Shown: positions 1 to 6,442 of the stretch, piece by piece | How the letters are laid out: each line of letters starts with the position of its first letter | Position numbering within the stretch: position 1 is the first letter of the stretch | Assembly (NCBI GenBank): GCA_934454005.1 | Contig: CAKSGI010000050.1 | Span: forward strand, 1 to 11,867 | Source: an uncultured Eubacteriales bacterium | GTDB taxonomy: Bacteria; Bacillota_A; Clostridia; Oscillospirales; Acutalibacteraceae | Reading direction: 5' to 3' | DNA length: 11,867 bases | Notes under the pieces: model-generated | What the model saw: the letters and a program-made list of their open reading frames with translations, nothing else | Databases searched by the model: none | What the model was told of the DNA's origin: nothing | Position numbers and translations under genes: made by a program

Positions 1-875
1 TAGGTACACAGTTTGTTAGACAGATGCTAATAGAGGCTCAACCAAAAACATTTTCTGATTTACTTCAGGTATCAGGGCTATCGCACGGTACAGATGTTTG
101 GATAGGAAATGCGCAGGATTTAATAAAAGATGGAACTTGTACAATATCAGAAGTTATAGGAACACGTGATAGTATAATGACATATCTTTTGCTAAAAGGT
201 TTGGAACCTAAAATGGCATTTAAAATTATGGAGATAGTTAGAAAAGGAAAGGCTACAAAGCTTCTTACGGAAGAACATATAAATGCGATGAAGGAACATG
301 ATGTTCCGCAGTGGTATATAGATTCTTGTATGAAAATAAAATATATGTTTCCAAAGGCTCATGCAGCTGCTTATATGATATCGACGTTAAGACTAGGTTG
401 GTATAAAGTATATAAACCAATAGAATATTATGCAGCTTATTTTACGGTTAGAGGAGAGGACTTTGATGGAGCTTTGGTTAGCAAAGGATTAAATGCAGTT
501 ATAGATTATATGGATGAAATAAAAAGAAAAGGAAAAGAGGCTACAGCAAAAGAAAATGCATCTTATGCTACACTTCAAATAGTAAGGGAAATGTTAGCAA
601 GGGGAATAAAGGTTTTACCTGTTGATTTGTATAAGTCACATTCATATAAATATTTAATAGAGGATTCTAAAATAAGACTTCCATTTTCTTCGTTATCTGG
701 GATAGGCGTGAGTGCAGCTAAATATTTAGAGGAATCTAGGAAAGGCGGTAAGTTTATATCTATAGATGATCTTCAAATAAGATCTAAATCATCTAAGGCT
801 ATCATAGAAAATCTTAAACTAGCTGGTGCTTTAGAAGGTTTACCAAATAGTAGTCAAATGACATTGTTTGGTTAA
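1..875 (+). CDS. polC: DNA polymerase III alpha subunit PolC, C-terminal part (5' end outside window)
   Basis: This is the C-terminal 290 or so residues of the Gram-positive replicative polymerase PolC; the full protein is usually about 1,400 residues. The open frame enters from the left edge, with the first whole codon at position 3 (GTQFVRQM), so the ATG at 24 is internal and not a start. Family-typical stretches are visible: [13 protein letters not shown], the [10 protein letters not shown] block of the polymerase core, and [22 protein letters not shown]-terminal helix-hairpin-helix-like region follows ([16 protein letters not shown]). The protein ends QMTLFG, which fits the QxxLF beta-clamp-binding motif expected at the PolC C terminus. 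It copies the chromosome as part of the replisome. The next gene begins 22 nt downstream with no terminator in between. Confidence 0.96.
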   Translation, partial: GTQFVRQMLIEAQPKTFSDLLQVSGLSHGTDVWIGNAQDLIKDGTCTISEVIGTRDSIMTYLLLKGLEPKMAFKIMEIVRKGKATKLLTEEHINAMKEHDVPQWYIDSCMKIKYMFPKAHAAAYMISTLRLGWYKVYKPIEYYAAYFTVRGEDFDGALVSKGLNAVIDYMDEIKRKGKEATAKENASYATLQIVREMLARGIKVLPVDLYKSHSYKYLIEDSKIRLPFSSLSGIGVSAAKYLEESRKGGKFISIDDLQIRSKSSKAIIENLKLAGALEGLPNSSQMTLFG

Positions 876-897
876 TAACAGACAGAGGTGAGTTGGG

Positions 898-2022
898 ATG
901 AAACTAAAACATTATTTTTTAATTATTACTTATGCAATTATTTTGTGCTTTGTTTTTATAAATATAAAATGTTTATGGGGAACAATATTAAATGTATATT
1001 ATGTATTGGTGCCATTTGTAATTGGCTTGGGGATAGCTTACATTATAAATTTTCCATTTAAATTTTGCCAAAATAAATTGTTAGTGAGTATGGATGTTAT
1101 ATGTAATGGAAAATTAAAATTTTTAAAAAAACCACTTTCTTTTTTATTATCTTATGTCTTTGTTTTGGGAGGATTTTCTTTTCTTGTTGGAATAATTGTT
1201 CCTCAACTGATTTCTAGTGTAGGTCAGTTAGTGAATAATTTTGAAAATTATGCAATGTCTGTCGAAAAGATGTCTATAGGATTTTTAGAGGTGTTTGGAG
1301 TAACAGAAGATTTATTAAAGACGTCGATTGAGTATATATCAGATTTCTTTTTGGATATTGATGAATTTTTACCTCAAGTTTTTAATTTTACAAAATCATT
1401 TACAATTGGAGTTTATAACTGGTTAATAGGCATAATAGTATCGTTTTATATTTTAGGAAATAAGGAAAAACTTAATATACAAGCTCAAAAAATAGTTTAC
1501 GCATTGTCTCCTAAAAAATATATAGAAAATATTTCTAATATTTATCATTTAAGTAGTGATATATTTGGGAAATACATAATAGGAACTCTTATTGATTCTT
1601 TGATAGTGGGTATACTATGTTTTGTAGGAATGGCAATATTTAAAATGCCATATGCTTTATTAATAAGTGTTATAGTAGGAGTTACAAACATAATTCCGTT
1701 TTTTGGACCTTTCATTGGAGGAATTCCAAGTTTTTTAATACTATTTATAATAGAACCAATACAAGCTTTGTGGTTTGCATTGTTTATATTTGTTCTTCAA
1801 CAAGTGGATGGCAATATATTAAAGCCTAAAATTATAGGTAATTCTATTGGATTATCAGGATTATGGGTTATGTTTAGTGTTATAATAGGTGGGGGACTTT
1901 TTGGAATATCAGGGATGATTTTGGGAGTTCCATTGTTTGCGGTTGTTTATTTAATTATTAGCGACGTTATACATAAACGGTTAAAGGACAAAAAAATATA
2001 TAAATTTAATGAGAAAAATTAG
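898..2022 (+). CDS. AI-2E family transporter (polytopic membrane permease)
   Basis: A 374-residue, very hydrophobic protein of the AI-2E/YtvI/PerM family (PF01594), a usual length for the family. Hydrophobic segments group as an N-terminal pair (about residues 6-52), another near 80-105, one near 165-185, and a dense C-terminal set from about 225 to 355. The family's best-conserved block is present: IIPFFGPFIGG at residues 265-275, followed by DGNILKPKIIG at about 304-314 and a GISGMILGVPLFAV segment. A soluble stretch at about 105-160 lies between the membrane segments, as in relatives. The ATG is preceded by AGAGGTG at a normal distance. Family members include autoinducer-2 exporters, Na+/H+ antiporters and sporulation-linked YtvI. 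The substrate here cannot be told from sequence, and neighbouring polC gives no clue. Confidence 0.9.
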   Translation: MKLKHYFLIITYAIILCFVFINIKCLWGTILNVYYVLVPFVIGLGIAYIINFPFKFCQNKLLVSMDVICNGKLKFLKKPLSFLLSYVFVLGGFSFLVGIIVPQLISSVGQLVNNFENYAMSVEKMSIGFLEVFGVTEDLLKTSIEYISDFFLDIDEFLPQVFNFTKSFTIGVYNWLIGIIVSFYILGNKEKLNIQAQKIVYALSPKKYIENISNIYHLSSDIFGKYIIGTLIDSLIVGILCFVGMAIFKMPYALLISVIVGVTNIIPFFGPFIGGIPSFLILFIIEPIQALWFALFIFVLQQVDGNILKPKIIGNSIGLSGLWVMFSVIIGGGLFGISGMILGVPLFAVVYLIISDVIHKRLKDKKIYKFNEKN

Positions 2023-2174
2023 AAAAATTGTAAAACATAATTTTATTTATAACTTTATTACTTATTTAATTATTTTTATGTCATAGAATAAGAAGATTAC
2101 TTAGGGAAATACTCAAAATGAGGTCTTTTAATAAAAAGTATATTAAATGGTTAGTAAAAAGTTATATATAAAAA

Positions 2175-2180
2175 GGGTGA
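2175..2180 (+). promoter_or_regulatory. Ribosome binding site fixing the TTG start of hisE
   Basis: GGGTGA lies 5 nt before the TTG at 2186. The upstream in-frame ATG at 2147 has no Shine-Dalgarno in front of it and would add 13 residues absent from the family. Confidence 0.6.
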
Positions 2181-2185
2181 TAGTT

Positions 2186-2512
2186 TTGCAATATGCGTTA
2201 GAATCTCTGTATAAAACTGTAGTTGATAGAAAAAATAATCCGTTAGATGGATCATATACTGCATATTTATTTAAAGAGGGTACTGATAAGATATTAAAAC
2301 GATGTGCAGAAGAGTGTAATGAGATTATAATATCGTCTAAAAATGGCAATAATAGACAAACAGCATTAGAAATATCAGATTTAATATATCATATAACAAT
2401 TCTTATGGCAGATCAAGGAATAAAACTTGATGAAGTTTTAGACGAAATAAAAAACAAAAGTTTAAGGATTAATGGTTTATATTATCCTTATAAAATAGAC
2501 GATAAGATGTAA
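2186..2512 (+). CDS. hisE: Phosphoribosyl-ATP pyrophosphatase (HisE)
   Basis: HisE hydrolyses phosphoribosyl-ATP to phosphoribosyl-AMP and pyrophosphate, the second step of histidine synthesis, in the cytoplasm. The TTG at 2186 gives a 108-residue protein, the usual HisE length. It is chosen over the ATG at 2147 because GGGTGA lies just upstream (2175-2180) and because family homology begins at LESLYKTVVDRK. Diagnostic features are NPLDGSYTAYLF (residues 18-29), the metal-binding EExxE (E42, E43, E46) and ExxD (E62, D65). The SYTxxLF signature separates it from generic MazG proteins. It stands alone: no other his gene is in the window, and flanking gaps of 163 and 86 nt suggest a separate transcript. 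I see no convincing sigma-A promoter in front of it. The split PRA-CH partner HisI must lie elsewhere. Confidence 0.92.
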   Translation: MQYALESLYKTVVDRKNNPLDGSYTAYLFKEGTDKILKRCAEECNEIIISSKNGNNRQTALEISDLIYHITILMADQGIKLDEVLDEIKNKSLRINGLYYPYKIDDKM

Positions 2513-2540
2513 TTTATAAAAGTTTACACTTTGTTAATTT

Positions 2541-2581
2541 TAAATATTTAAAAATGTAGTAAAATATTTATATATTTTTTT
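2541..2581 (+). repeat. AT-only inverted repeat followed by a T run (possible weak terminator after hisE)
   Basis: TAAATATTT at 2541-2549 is repeated as its exact reverse complement at 2562-2570, with a 12-nt loop. A run of T's follows at 2575-2581. The position, between hisE and the next gene, fits a weak intrinsic terminator. The stem has no G-C pair, though, and each arm is itself nearly palindromic, so in DNA this AT-rich it may be chance or a protein-binding site. Confidence 0.3.
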
Positions 2582-2598
2582 AGAAAGATGGTAGCAGA

Positions 2599-3474
2599 GT
2601 GTTTGGATATATAAAACCATTTAAACCAGATATGCGTATTTCAGAATATGAGACATATAAAGGAATATACTGCACATTATGCAAAAGTCTTGGTAAAAAT
2701 TATGGAATTACATCAAGGCTTGCTTTAAGTTATGATTGCACTTTTGTTGCTCTTATTTATTTATCGTTGAATGATGAATATGTTTGTTTTAAGTCAAAAC
2801 GTTGTGTTATAAATCCGTTAAAAAAGTGCAATTATTGCGATTATAACTTAAATAGTTTTAAGTTTGCAGGTGCAGTATGTGTTATACTTACTTATTATAA
2901 AATAAATGACGACATTAAAGACTCAAAATTTTTTAAAAGATTATTTTTTAAAATTTTAAATTGTATCTTTAGCTTTAGTTATCAAAAGGCCAAGAAAAAA
3001 TATAAAGAGATTGATAAAATAGTAAATAAAATGATGATTGAACAAAATAAAATTGAAAAAGAAAAGTCTAGAAGTATAGATAAAAGTGCACATCCAACAG
3101 CTAGTTTACTTTCTTCATTATTTATGATGCTTTCTAAAGATGAAAAAATTAAAATGGTGCTTAAAGATTTTGGATATTTTATGGGAAGATGGATTTATTT
3201 AATCGATGCCGCTGATGACATTGAAAAGGATCTAAAAGAAAAAAATTTTAATCCGTTTATAAAAACAAATGATATAAATAATATGTATTTGAATAAGTAT
3301 TGTAATCAGGTTTTAAATCAATCCTTATCAAGGGCAATATCTGAATATAGCTTGTTGCCAGTTAGTAGATTAAAGGGTATTATTGATAATATTATAAATT
3401 TAGGATTACCTAATATGCAAAAATATATTTTATTTGATAAGAAAGAGGGAAAAAATTATGATAGATCCTTATAA
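2599..3474 (+). CDS. DUF5685-like protein with isoprenoid-synthase-like aspartate motifs
   Basis: A 291-residue protein that I place, from memory, in the uncharacterised DUF5685 family of Clostridia. The supporting features are its opening MFGYIKPFKP, YCTLCKSLG with a CxxC at 25-28, SRLALSYDCTF, and GRWIYLIDAADDIEKD. The start is GTG at 2599, with AAAGATGG seven bases upstream, and family resemblance begins at once. It looks mostly helical, with no signal peptide. C77-N-Y-C80 could pair with C25/C28 as a Cys4 metal site. Two acidic motifs stand out: DDIKD at 104-108 (an exact DDxxD) and D203xxD206D207xxxD211, followed by NFNPF. This pattern recalls all-alpha isoprenoid synthases of the squalene/phytoene type, but the overall similarity is too weak to assign an activity. 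Its 3' end overlaps the J-domain gene by 17 nt, so the two are probably translationally coupled. Function is unknown. Confidence 0.75.
   Translation: MFGYIKPFKPDMRISEYETYKGIYCTLCKSLGKNYGITSRLALSYDCTFVALIYLSLNDEYVCFKSKRCVINPLKKCNYCDYNLNSFKFAGAVCVILTYYKINDDIKDSKFFKRLFFKILNCIFSFSYQKAKKKYKEIDKIVNKMMIEQNKIEKEKSRSIDKSAHPTASLLSSLFMMLSKDEKIKMVLKDFGYFMGRWIYLIDAADDIEKDLKEKNFNPFIKTNDINNMYLNKYCNQVLNQSLSRAISEYSLLPVSRLKGIIDNIINLGLPNMQKYILFDKKEGKNYDRSL
3441..3449 (+). promoter_or_regulatory. Ribosome binding site of the J-domain gene, inside the upstream CDS
   Basis: GAAAGAGGG lies 8 nt before the ATG at 3458 and within the last codons of the DUF5685-like gene. It supports the ATG at 3458 over the in-frame TTG at 3434, because J-domain homology begins at MIDPYKILG. 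Confidence 0.7.
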
Positions 3475-4066
3475 AATATTGGGTATATCCCCTTATGATA
3501 CTGATGAGAAGATTAAATTAGCTTATAAAGAATTAGCTAAAAAATATCACCCTGATATTTATAATAATAATTCTGATTCTAAAATGGCAGAGGAAAAAAT
3601 GAAAGAGATTAACGATGCTTATGACCAGATTATGGAGGAAAGGCGAAAAAAAAGAACTGAAAACTATTCTTCCTATGCATCATTTAATGGGGATGTAAGC
3701 AACAATTACAATGATGTTAGAAATTTAATTATGGTTGGAAGAATAGCTGATGCAGAACAAATTCTTAATGGTGTTCCAGATAGTCAAAGAAATGCAGAAT
3801 GGTATTTTCTTAAAGGGACAGTCCTTTATAAAATGGGTTGGCTGGAAGATGCTTATAATAACTTTAATAGGGCGACTTCAATGGACCCAGAAAATCAGGA
3901 ATATAAAGCTGCGATTAATCGAATAAATAAACAGAGATCTGGCTTTTACGGGGGGTATAATCCAGCAACTAGTACTGGATGTAATGGATGCAATATATGT
4001 ACGTCTTTACTATGTGCAGATTGTTGTTGCGAATGCATGGGTGGAGATTTTATTAGATGTTGTTAA
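3458..4066 (+). CDS. J-domain/TPR protein with a ten-cysteine C-terminal tail
   Basis: A 202-residue protein that is not DnaJ itself. Residues 1-65 are a J domain (DPYKILGISPYDTDEKIK, then KKYHPD with the Hsp70-activating HPD at 31-33), so it should stimulate a DnaK-type ATPase. A polar Asn/Ser/Tyr linker follows to about 85. A helical repeat region spans about 86-160, with one clear TPR (AEWYFLKGTVLYKMGWLEDA, about 113-132, ending near SMDPEN at 141-146) and a preceding helical pair. There is no G/F-rich region, no CxxCxGxG zinc domain and no client-binding C-terminal domain. Residues 175-202 hold ten cysteines: C-x2-C-x2-C-x4-C-x2-CCC-x-C-x7-CC, ending the chain in Cys-Cys. No signal peptide or membrane helix is evident. 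The tail could bind metal, form disulfides, or be a lipidation/membrane-anchoring string; none is proven. It overlaps the upstream gene by 17 nt and precedes a membrane-protein gene by 28 nt. Confidence 0.85.
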   Translation: MIDPYKILGISPYDTDEKIKLAYKELAKKYHPDIYNNNSDSKMAEEKMKEINDAYDQIMEERRKKRTENYSSYASFNGDVSNNYNDVRNLIMVGRIADAEQILNGVPDSQRNAEWYFLKGTVLYKMGWLEDAYNNFNRATSMDPENQEYKAAINRINKQRSGFYGGYNPATSTGCNGCNICTSLLCADCCCECMGGDFIRCC

Positions 4067-4080
4067 ATTTATAATATTCA

Positions 4081-4087
4081 GAGGGGG
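4081..4087 (+). promoter_or_regulatory. Ribosome binding site fixing the TTG start of the small membrane protein
   Basis: GAGGGGG lies 7 nt before the TTG at 4095. An open frame from an ATG at 3984 also exists, but it runs over the cysteine tail of the preceding gene and has no Shine-Dalgarno. Confidence 0.7.
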
Positions 4088-4094
4088 AACCTTT

Positions 4095-4628
4095 TTGAGT
4101 AAAAGTGGTAAAGTGGCTATTTGTGGAGTAGTATCAGCGTTGAGTTTTATTTGTATGATGTTAACTGGGGTTATAACTATAGGAACATATGCTTTGCCTG
4201 CGTTAGCAGGTGCTTTTTTGATTATACCTAATATAGAACTTTCTTCTAAGTGGGCATCTTCGACTTATTTTGTAGTTTCTTTGTTATCTATATTTTTAGT
4301 ACCGGATAAAGAGGCTGCTTTAATATTTATTATTTTTTTGGGATATTATCCCATTTTAAAAACTAAGATTGAGAGAGTAAATAATATAGTTATTCAGTAT
4401 ATTATAAAACTGTTATTGTGTAATGTGTCTATGGTATTATCTTTTATTGTAGCTATGAAATTGCTGAAAATACCGAAAAACTCCTTTGAAATATTTGGTA
4501 TTTATTTACCGTGGGTATTTTTAATTTTTGGAAATGTTATATTTATTATGTATGATTATGCTATAAATGATGTTATTAAAATATATAACAGTAGATTTAG
4601 AAAATATATAAAAGGAATGTTTAAGTGA
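4095..4628 (+). CDS. Small polytopic membrane protein, possibly ECF S-component-like
   Basis: A 177-residue integral membrane protein read from TTG at 4095. Hydrophobic segments fall at about residues 7-27, 30-48, 54-70, 74-87, 98-122 and 134-155, so five or six membrane spans, with a basic cytoplasmic-type C terminus (YNSRFRKYIKGMFK). The first segment (KVAICGVVSALSFICMML) and overall size resemble substrate-binding S components of ECF vitamin transporters, but I see no specificity motif. The best-looking signature is LVPDKEAALIFIIFLGYYPI, at about 68-87. I recall similar proteins in Clostridia annotated only as hypothetical membrane proteins. It sits between the cysteine-tailed J-protein (28-nt gap) and trmK (13-nt gap), so it is co-transcribed with both. 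A working guess is a membrane partner for the two preceding proteins. Confidence 0.75.
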   Translation: MSKSGKVAICGVVSALSFICMMLTGVITIGTYALPALAGAFLIIPNIELSSKWASSTYFVVSLLSIFLVPDKEAALIFIIFLGYYPILKTKIERVNNIVIQYIIKLLLCNVSMVLSFIVAMKLLKIPKNSFEIFGIYLPWVFLIFGNVIFIMYDYAINDVIKIYNSRFRKYIKGMFK

Positions 4629-4641
4629 GGTGGGGATATAA

Positions 4642-5337
4642 TTGCCGAATAGACCTATTTTTAAACTGGGTTCAAGATTGAAAACCTGTGCAAATTTTGT
4701 TACTATGGATTCCAGAATAGTTGATGTAGGAACAGATCATGCATATCTTCCGATTTGGCTTGCTAAGTCTAATATTGTAAAATTTGCAATAGCTTCTGAT
4801 CTGAGAGAAGGTCCGTTGATTGCAGCAAGGGCAAATATAAATAAGTATAATGTCCAAGATAAGGTTGAAGCGAGATTATCTGATGGATTATCTAAAATAG
4901 ATAGTGATGAGATAGATGAGGTTATAATAGCTGGAATGGGTGGGGAATTAATTATTGATATAATTTCTAAATCATTATGGATTAAGGATAAAAAATTAAT
5001 TTTACAACCGATGACATCGTCGCAAAAACTAAGAGAATTTTTAGAAGAAAAATCAATTTTTTTAACAGATGAGAAGGTAGTTGAAGAGGATGGAAAAATT
5101 TATTCTGTGATGTATATAAAGCCTAATCAAAATAATGTTGTTTATAATGACCTCTATCCATATATAGGGTTAATTACTAATAATATGGATGGAATGGTTA
5201 TAAAGTATATAAAAAAAGAAATCAAACACCTTAATAATAAAATAAAAGGATTGATGTTTAATGGAAAAGATATTGAAGCAAGTTTATTAAGAAATGTAGT
5301 AGATAAGTTGAACCGTATTTGTAATGAGGAGAATTAA
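4642..5337 (+). CDS. trmK: tRNA (adenine(22)-N1)-methyltransferase TrmK
   Basis: TrmK uses S-adenosylmethionine to methylate N1 of A22 in the D-arm of bacterial tRNAs. The 231-residue length is normal. The TTG start has a strong GTGAGGTGGGG six bases upstream. A Rossmann-type methyltransferase domain opens with RLKTCANFV and motif I VDVGTDHAYLP (27-37). The acidic SAM-ribose position is D53 in SDLREGPL, R78-x-x-D81-G82 follows, and AGMGGELI (97-104) with LQPMTSSQKLR (121-131) matches the family catalytic region. A C-terminal helical part, rich in Lys and Asn, would contact tRNA. The next gene follows one base after the stop. The trmK-nif3 pairing (yqfN-yqfO in Bacillus) is a conserved Firmicute arrangement and strengthens the call. 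Confidence 0.95.
   Translation: MPNRPIFKLGSRLKTCANFVTMDSRIVDVGTDHAYLPIWLAKSNIVKFAIASDLREGPLIAARANINKYNVQDKVEARLSDGLSKIDSDEIDEVIIAGMGGELIIDIISKSLWIKDKKLILQPMTSSQKLREFLEEKSIFLTDEKVVEEDGKIYSVMYIKPNQNNVVYNDLYPYIGLITNNMDGMVIKYIKKEIKHLNNKIKGLMFNGKDIEASLLRNVVDKLNRICNEEN
5327..5331 (+). promoter_or_regulatory. Ribosome binding site fixing the ATG start of the Nif3-like gene
   Basis: AGGAG lies 7 nt before the ATG at 5339, inside the last codons of trmK. An in-frame ATG at 5324 would contain this site and has no Shine-Dalgarno of its own, so 5339 is preferred. Confidence 0.7.
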
Positions 5338-5338
5338 A

Positions 5339-6430
5339 ATGGTAAAAGTTAAAGATGTATATGATTTTATTGACAGTTTAGCACCTTTTGATTGTGCTAT
5401 GGACTTTGATAATTCGGGTCTTTTAGTAGGAAATATAAACTTAGAAGTTAATAGTGTATTAGTATCATTAGATATAACTAATGAGGTTGTTAATGAATCT
5501 AAAAGTATAGGTGCTAACCTTATACTTAGTCATCATCCGGTTATATTTAATTCTATAAAAAATATATATTCAGATTCAGTTGTACATAATTTGATTAAAG
5601 GTAACATTTCTGCAATATGTGCGCATACCAATTTGGACATAGCAAATGATATCGGAGTAAATACATGTTTAGCTAAGGTTCTTAATATAAAAAATATTAA
5701 ACCGTTATCTGTATATAAAACCGAAAAATATAATAAAATAGTTGTATTTGTGCCAGAAGAAAATAGTAAAGACATAATAAATACTATGGCTAGACATGGG
5801 GCAGGTTTATTAGGAAATTATAGCGAATGCTCTTTTTCATCAGAAGGTAAGGGGACATTTAGACCAAATAAGAATTCTAATCCTTATATAGGCGAATGTG
5901 GAAGGTTTGAAGAAATAAAAGAAAGTAGAGTTGAGATGATTTGTAGTAAATCAAAAACTCAAAAGGCTATAGATGCTATGCTTAATGTGCATCCATACGA
6001 GGTGCCAGCATATGATATTTTTGAAACTTCTGCAGTTGAATCGGATATTGCTCTAGGGTTAGTTGGAGATCTGTGCTGTAAAGTTAGTGCGGACGAGTTT
6101 GCCCACTATGTAAAGGATAAATTAAAATGTAATGGTCTAAGGTATTTTAATTTTAACGACAATATAAAAACGATTGCATTATGTTCTGGGGCAGGTGGTA
6201 ATTTAATATCTAATGCTATAGAAAAAGGTGTTGATGCTTTTGTTACAGGAGAAATAAAACATCATGAGATTTTATTGGCAGAAAAAAACAATATAACTGT
6301 TATTGATGCGGGACATTTTAAAACAGAAGATGTAGTTATAAAGCCTTTAATTAAGAAATTAAAACAAAAATTTGATGGTATTAATTTTATAAAGTCGCAG
6401 GTATTTGTTGATAAAAGTTTATATATTTAA
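5339..6430 (+). CDS. Nif3-like dinuclear metal-centre protein (YqfO / 'GTP cyclohydrolase I type 2' family)
   Basis: A 363-residue member of the Nif3/YqfO (DUF34) family, cytoplasmic and hexameric in known structures. Likely metal ligands are visible: H65-H66 in LSHHPVIF, D100 and H96 in AHTNLD, and H326 and E330 in the C-terminal DAGHFKTED motif. Residues about 127-230 form the PII/CutA-like insert typical of the long Firmicute form (GNYSECSF, GKGTF, HPYEVPAYD). Many databases label the family GTP cyclohydrolase I type 2; physiological function remains uncertain, so I give no gene symbol. The gene follows trmK by a single base and precedes rqcH by 12 nt, which implies co-expression. All expected family blocks are present, with no truncation. 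Confidence 0.93.
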   Translation: MVKVKDVYDFIDSLAPFDCAMDFDNSGLLVGNINLEVNSVLVSLDITNEVVNESKSIGANLILSHHPVIFNSIKNIYSDSVVHNLIKGNISAICAHTNLDIANDIGVNTCLAKVLNIKNIKPLSVYKTEKYNKIVVFVPEENSKDIINTMARHGAGLLGNYSECSFSSEGKGTFRPNKNSNPYIGECGRFEEIKESRVEMICSKSKTQKAIDAMLNVHPYEVPAYDIFETSAVESDIALGLVGDLCCKVSADEFAHYVKDKLKCNGLRYFNFNDNIKTIALCSGAGGNLISNAIEKGVDAFVTGEIKHHEILLAEKNNITVIDAGHFKTEDVVIKPLIKKLKQKFDGINFIKSQVFVDKSLYI

Positions 6431-6442
6431 GGTGGAGGGAAT

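Noticed and set aside
2127..2147. Inverted repeat TTTAATA/TATTAAA upstream of hisE as an operator
   Set aside because: Seven AT-only pairs are expected by chance in sequence this AT-rich. There is no paired promoter element to support a regulatory site.
2523..2550. Promoter TTTACA-N16-TATTTA before the DUF5685-like gene
   Set aside because: The -10 element matches only three of six consensus bases, and the T- and A-rich gap offers many equally weak options.
3458..4066. Reading the cysteine tail as a canonical DnaJ zinc domain
   Set aside because: DnaJ has four CxxCxGxG repeats in mid-protein. Here the spacing is different, the cysteines include adjacent CCC and CC, and they sit at the extreme C terminus.
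3984..4094. Longer N terminus for the small membrane protein starting at the ATG at 3984
   Set aside because: It would overlap the cysteine-rich end of the J-protein by about 80 nt and has no Shine-Dalgarno, while GAGGGGG sits directly before the TTG at 4095.
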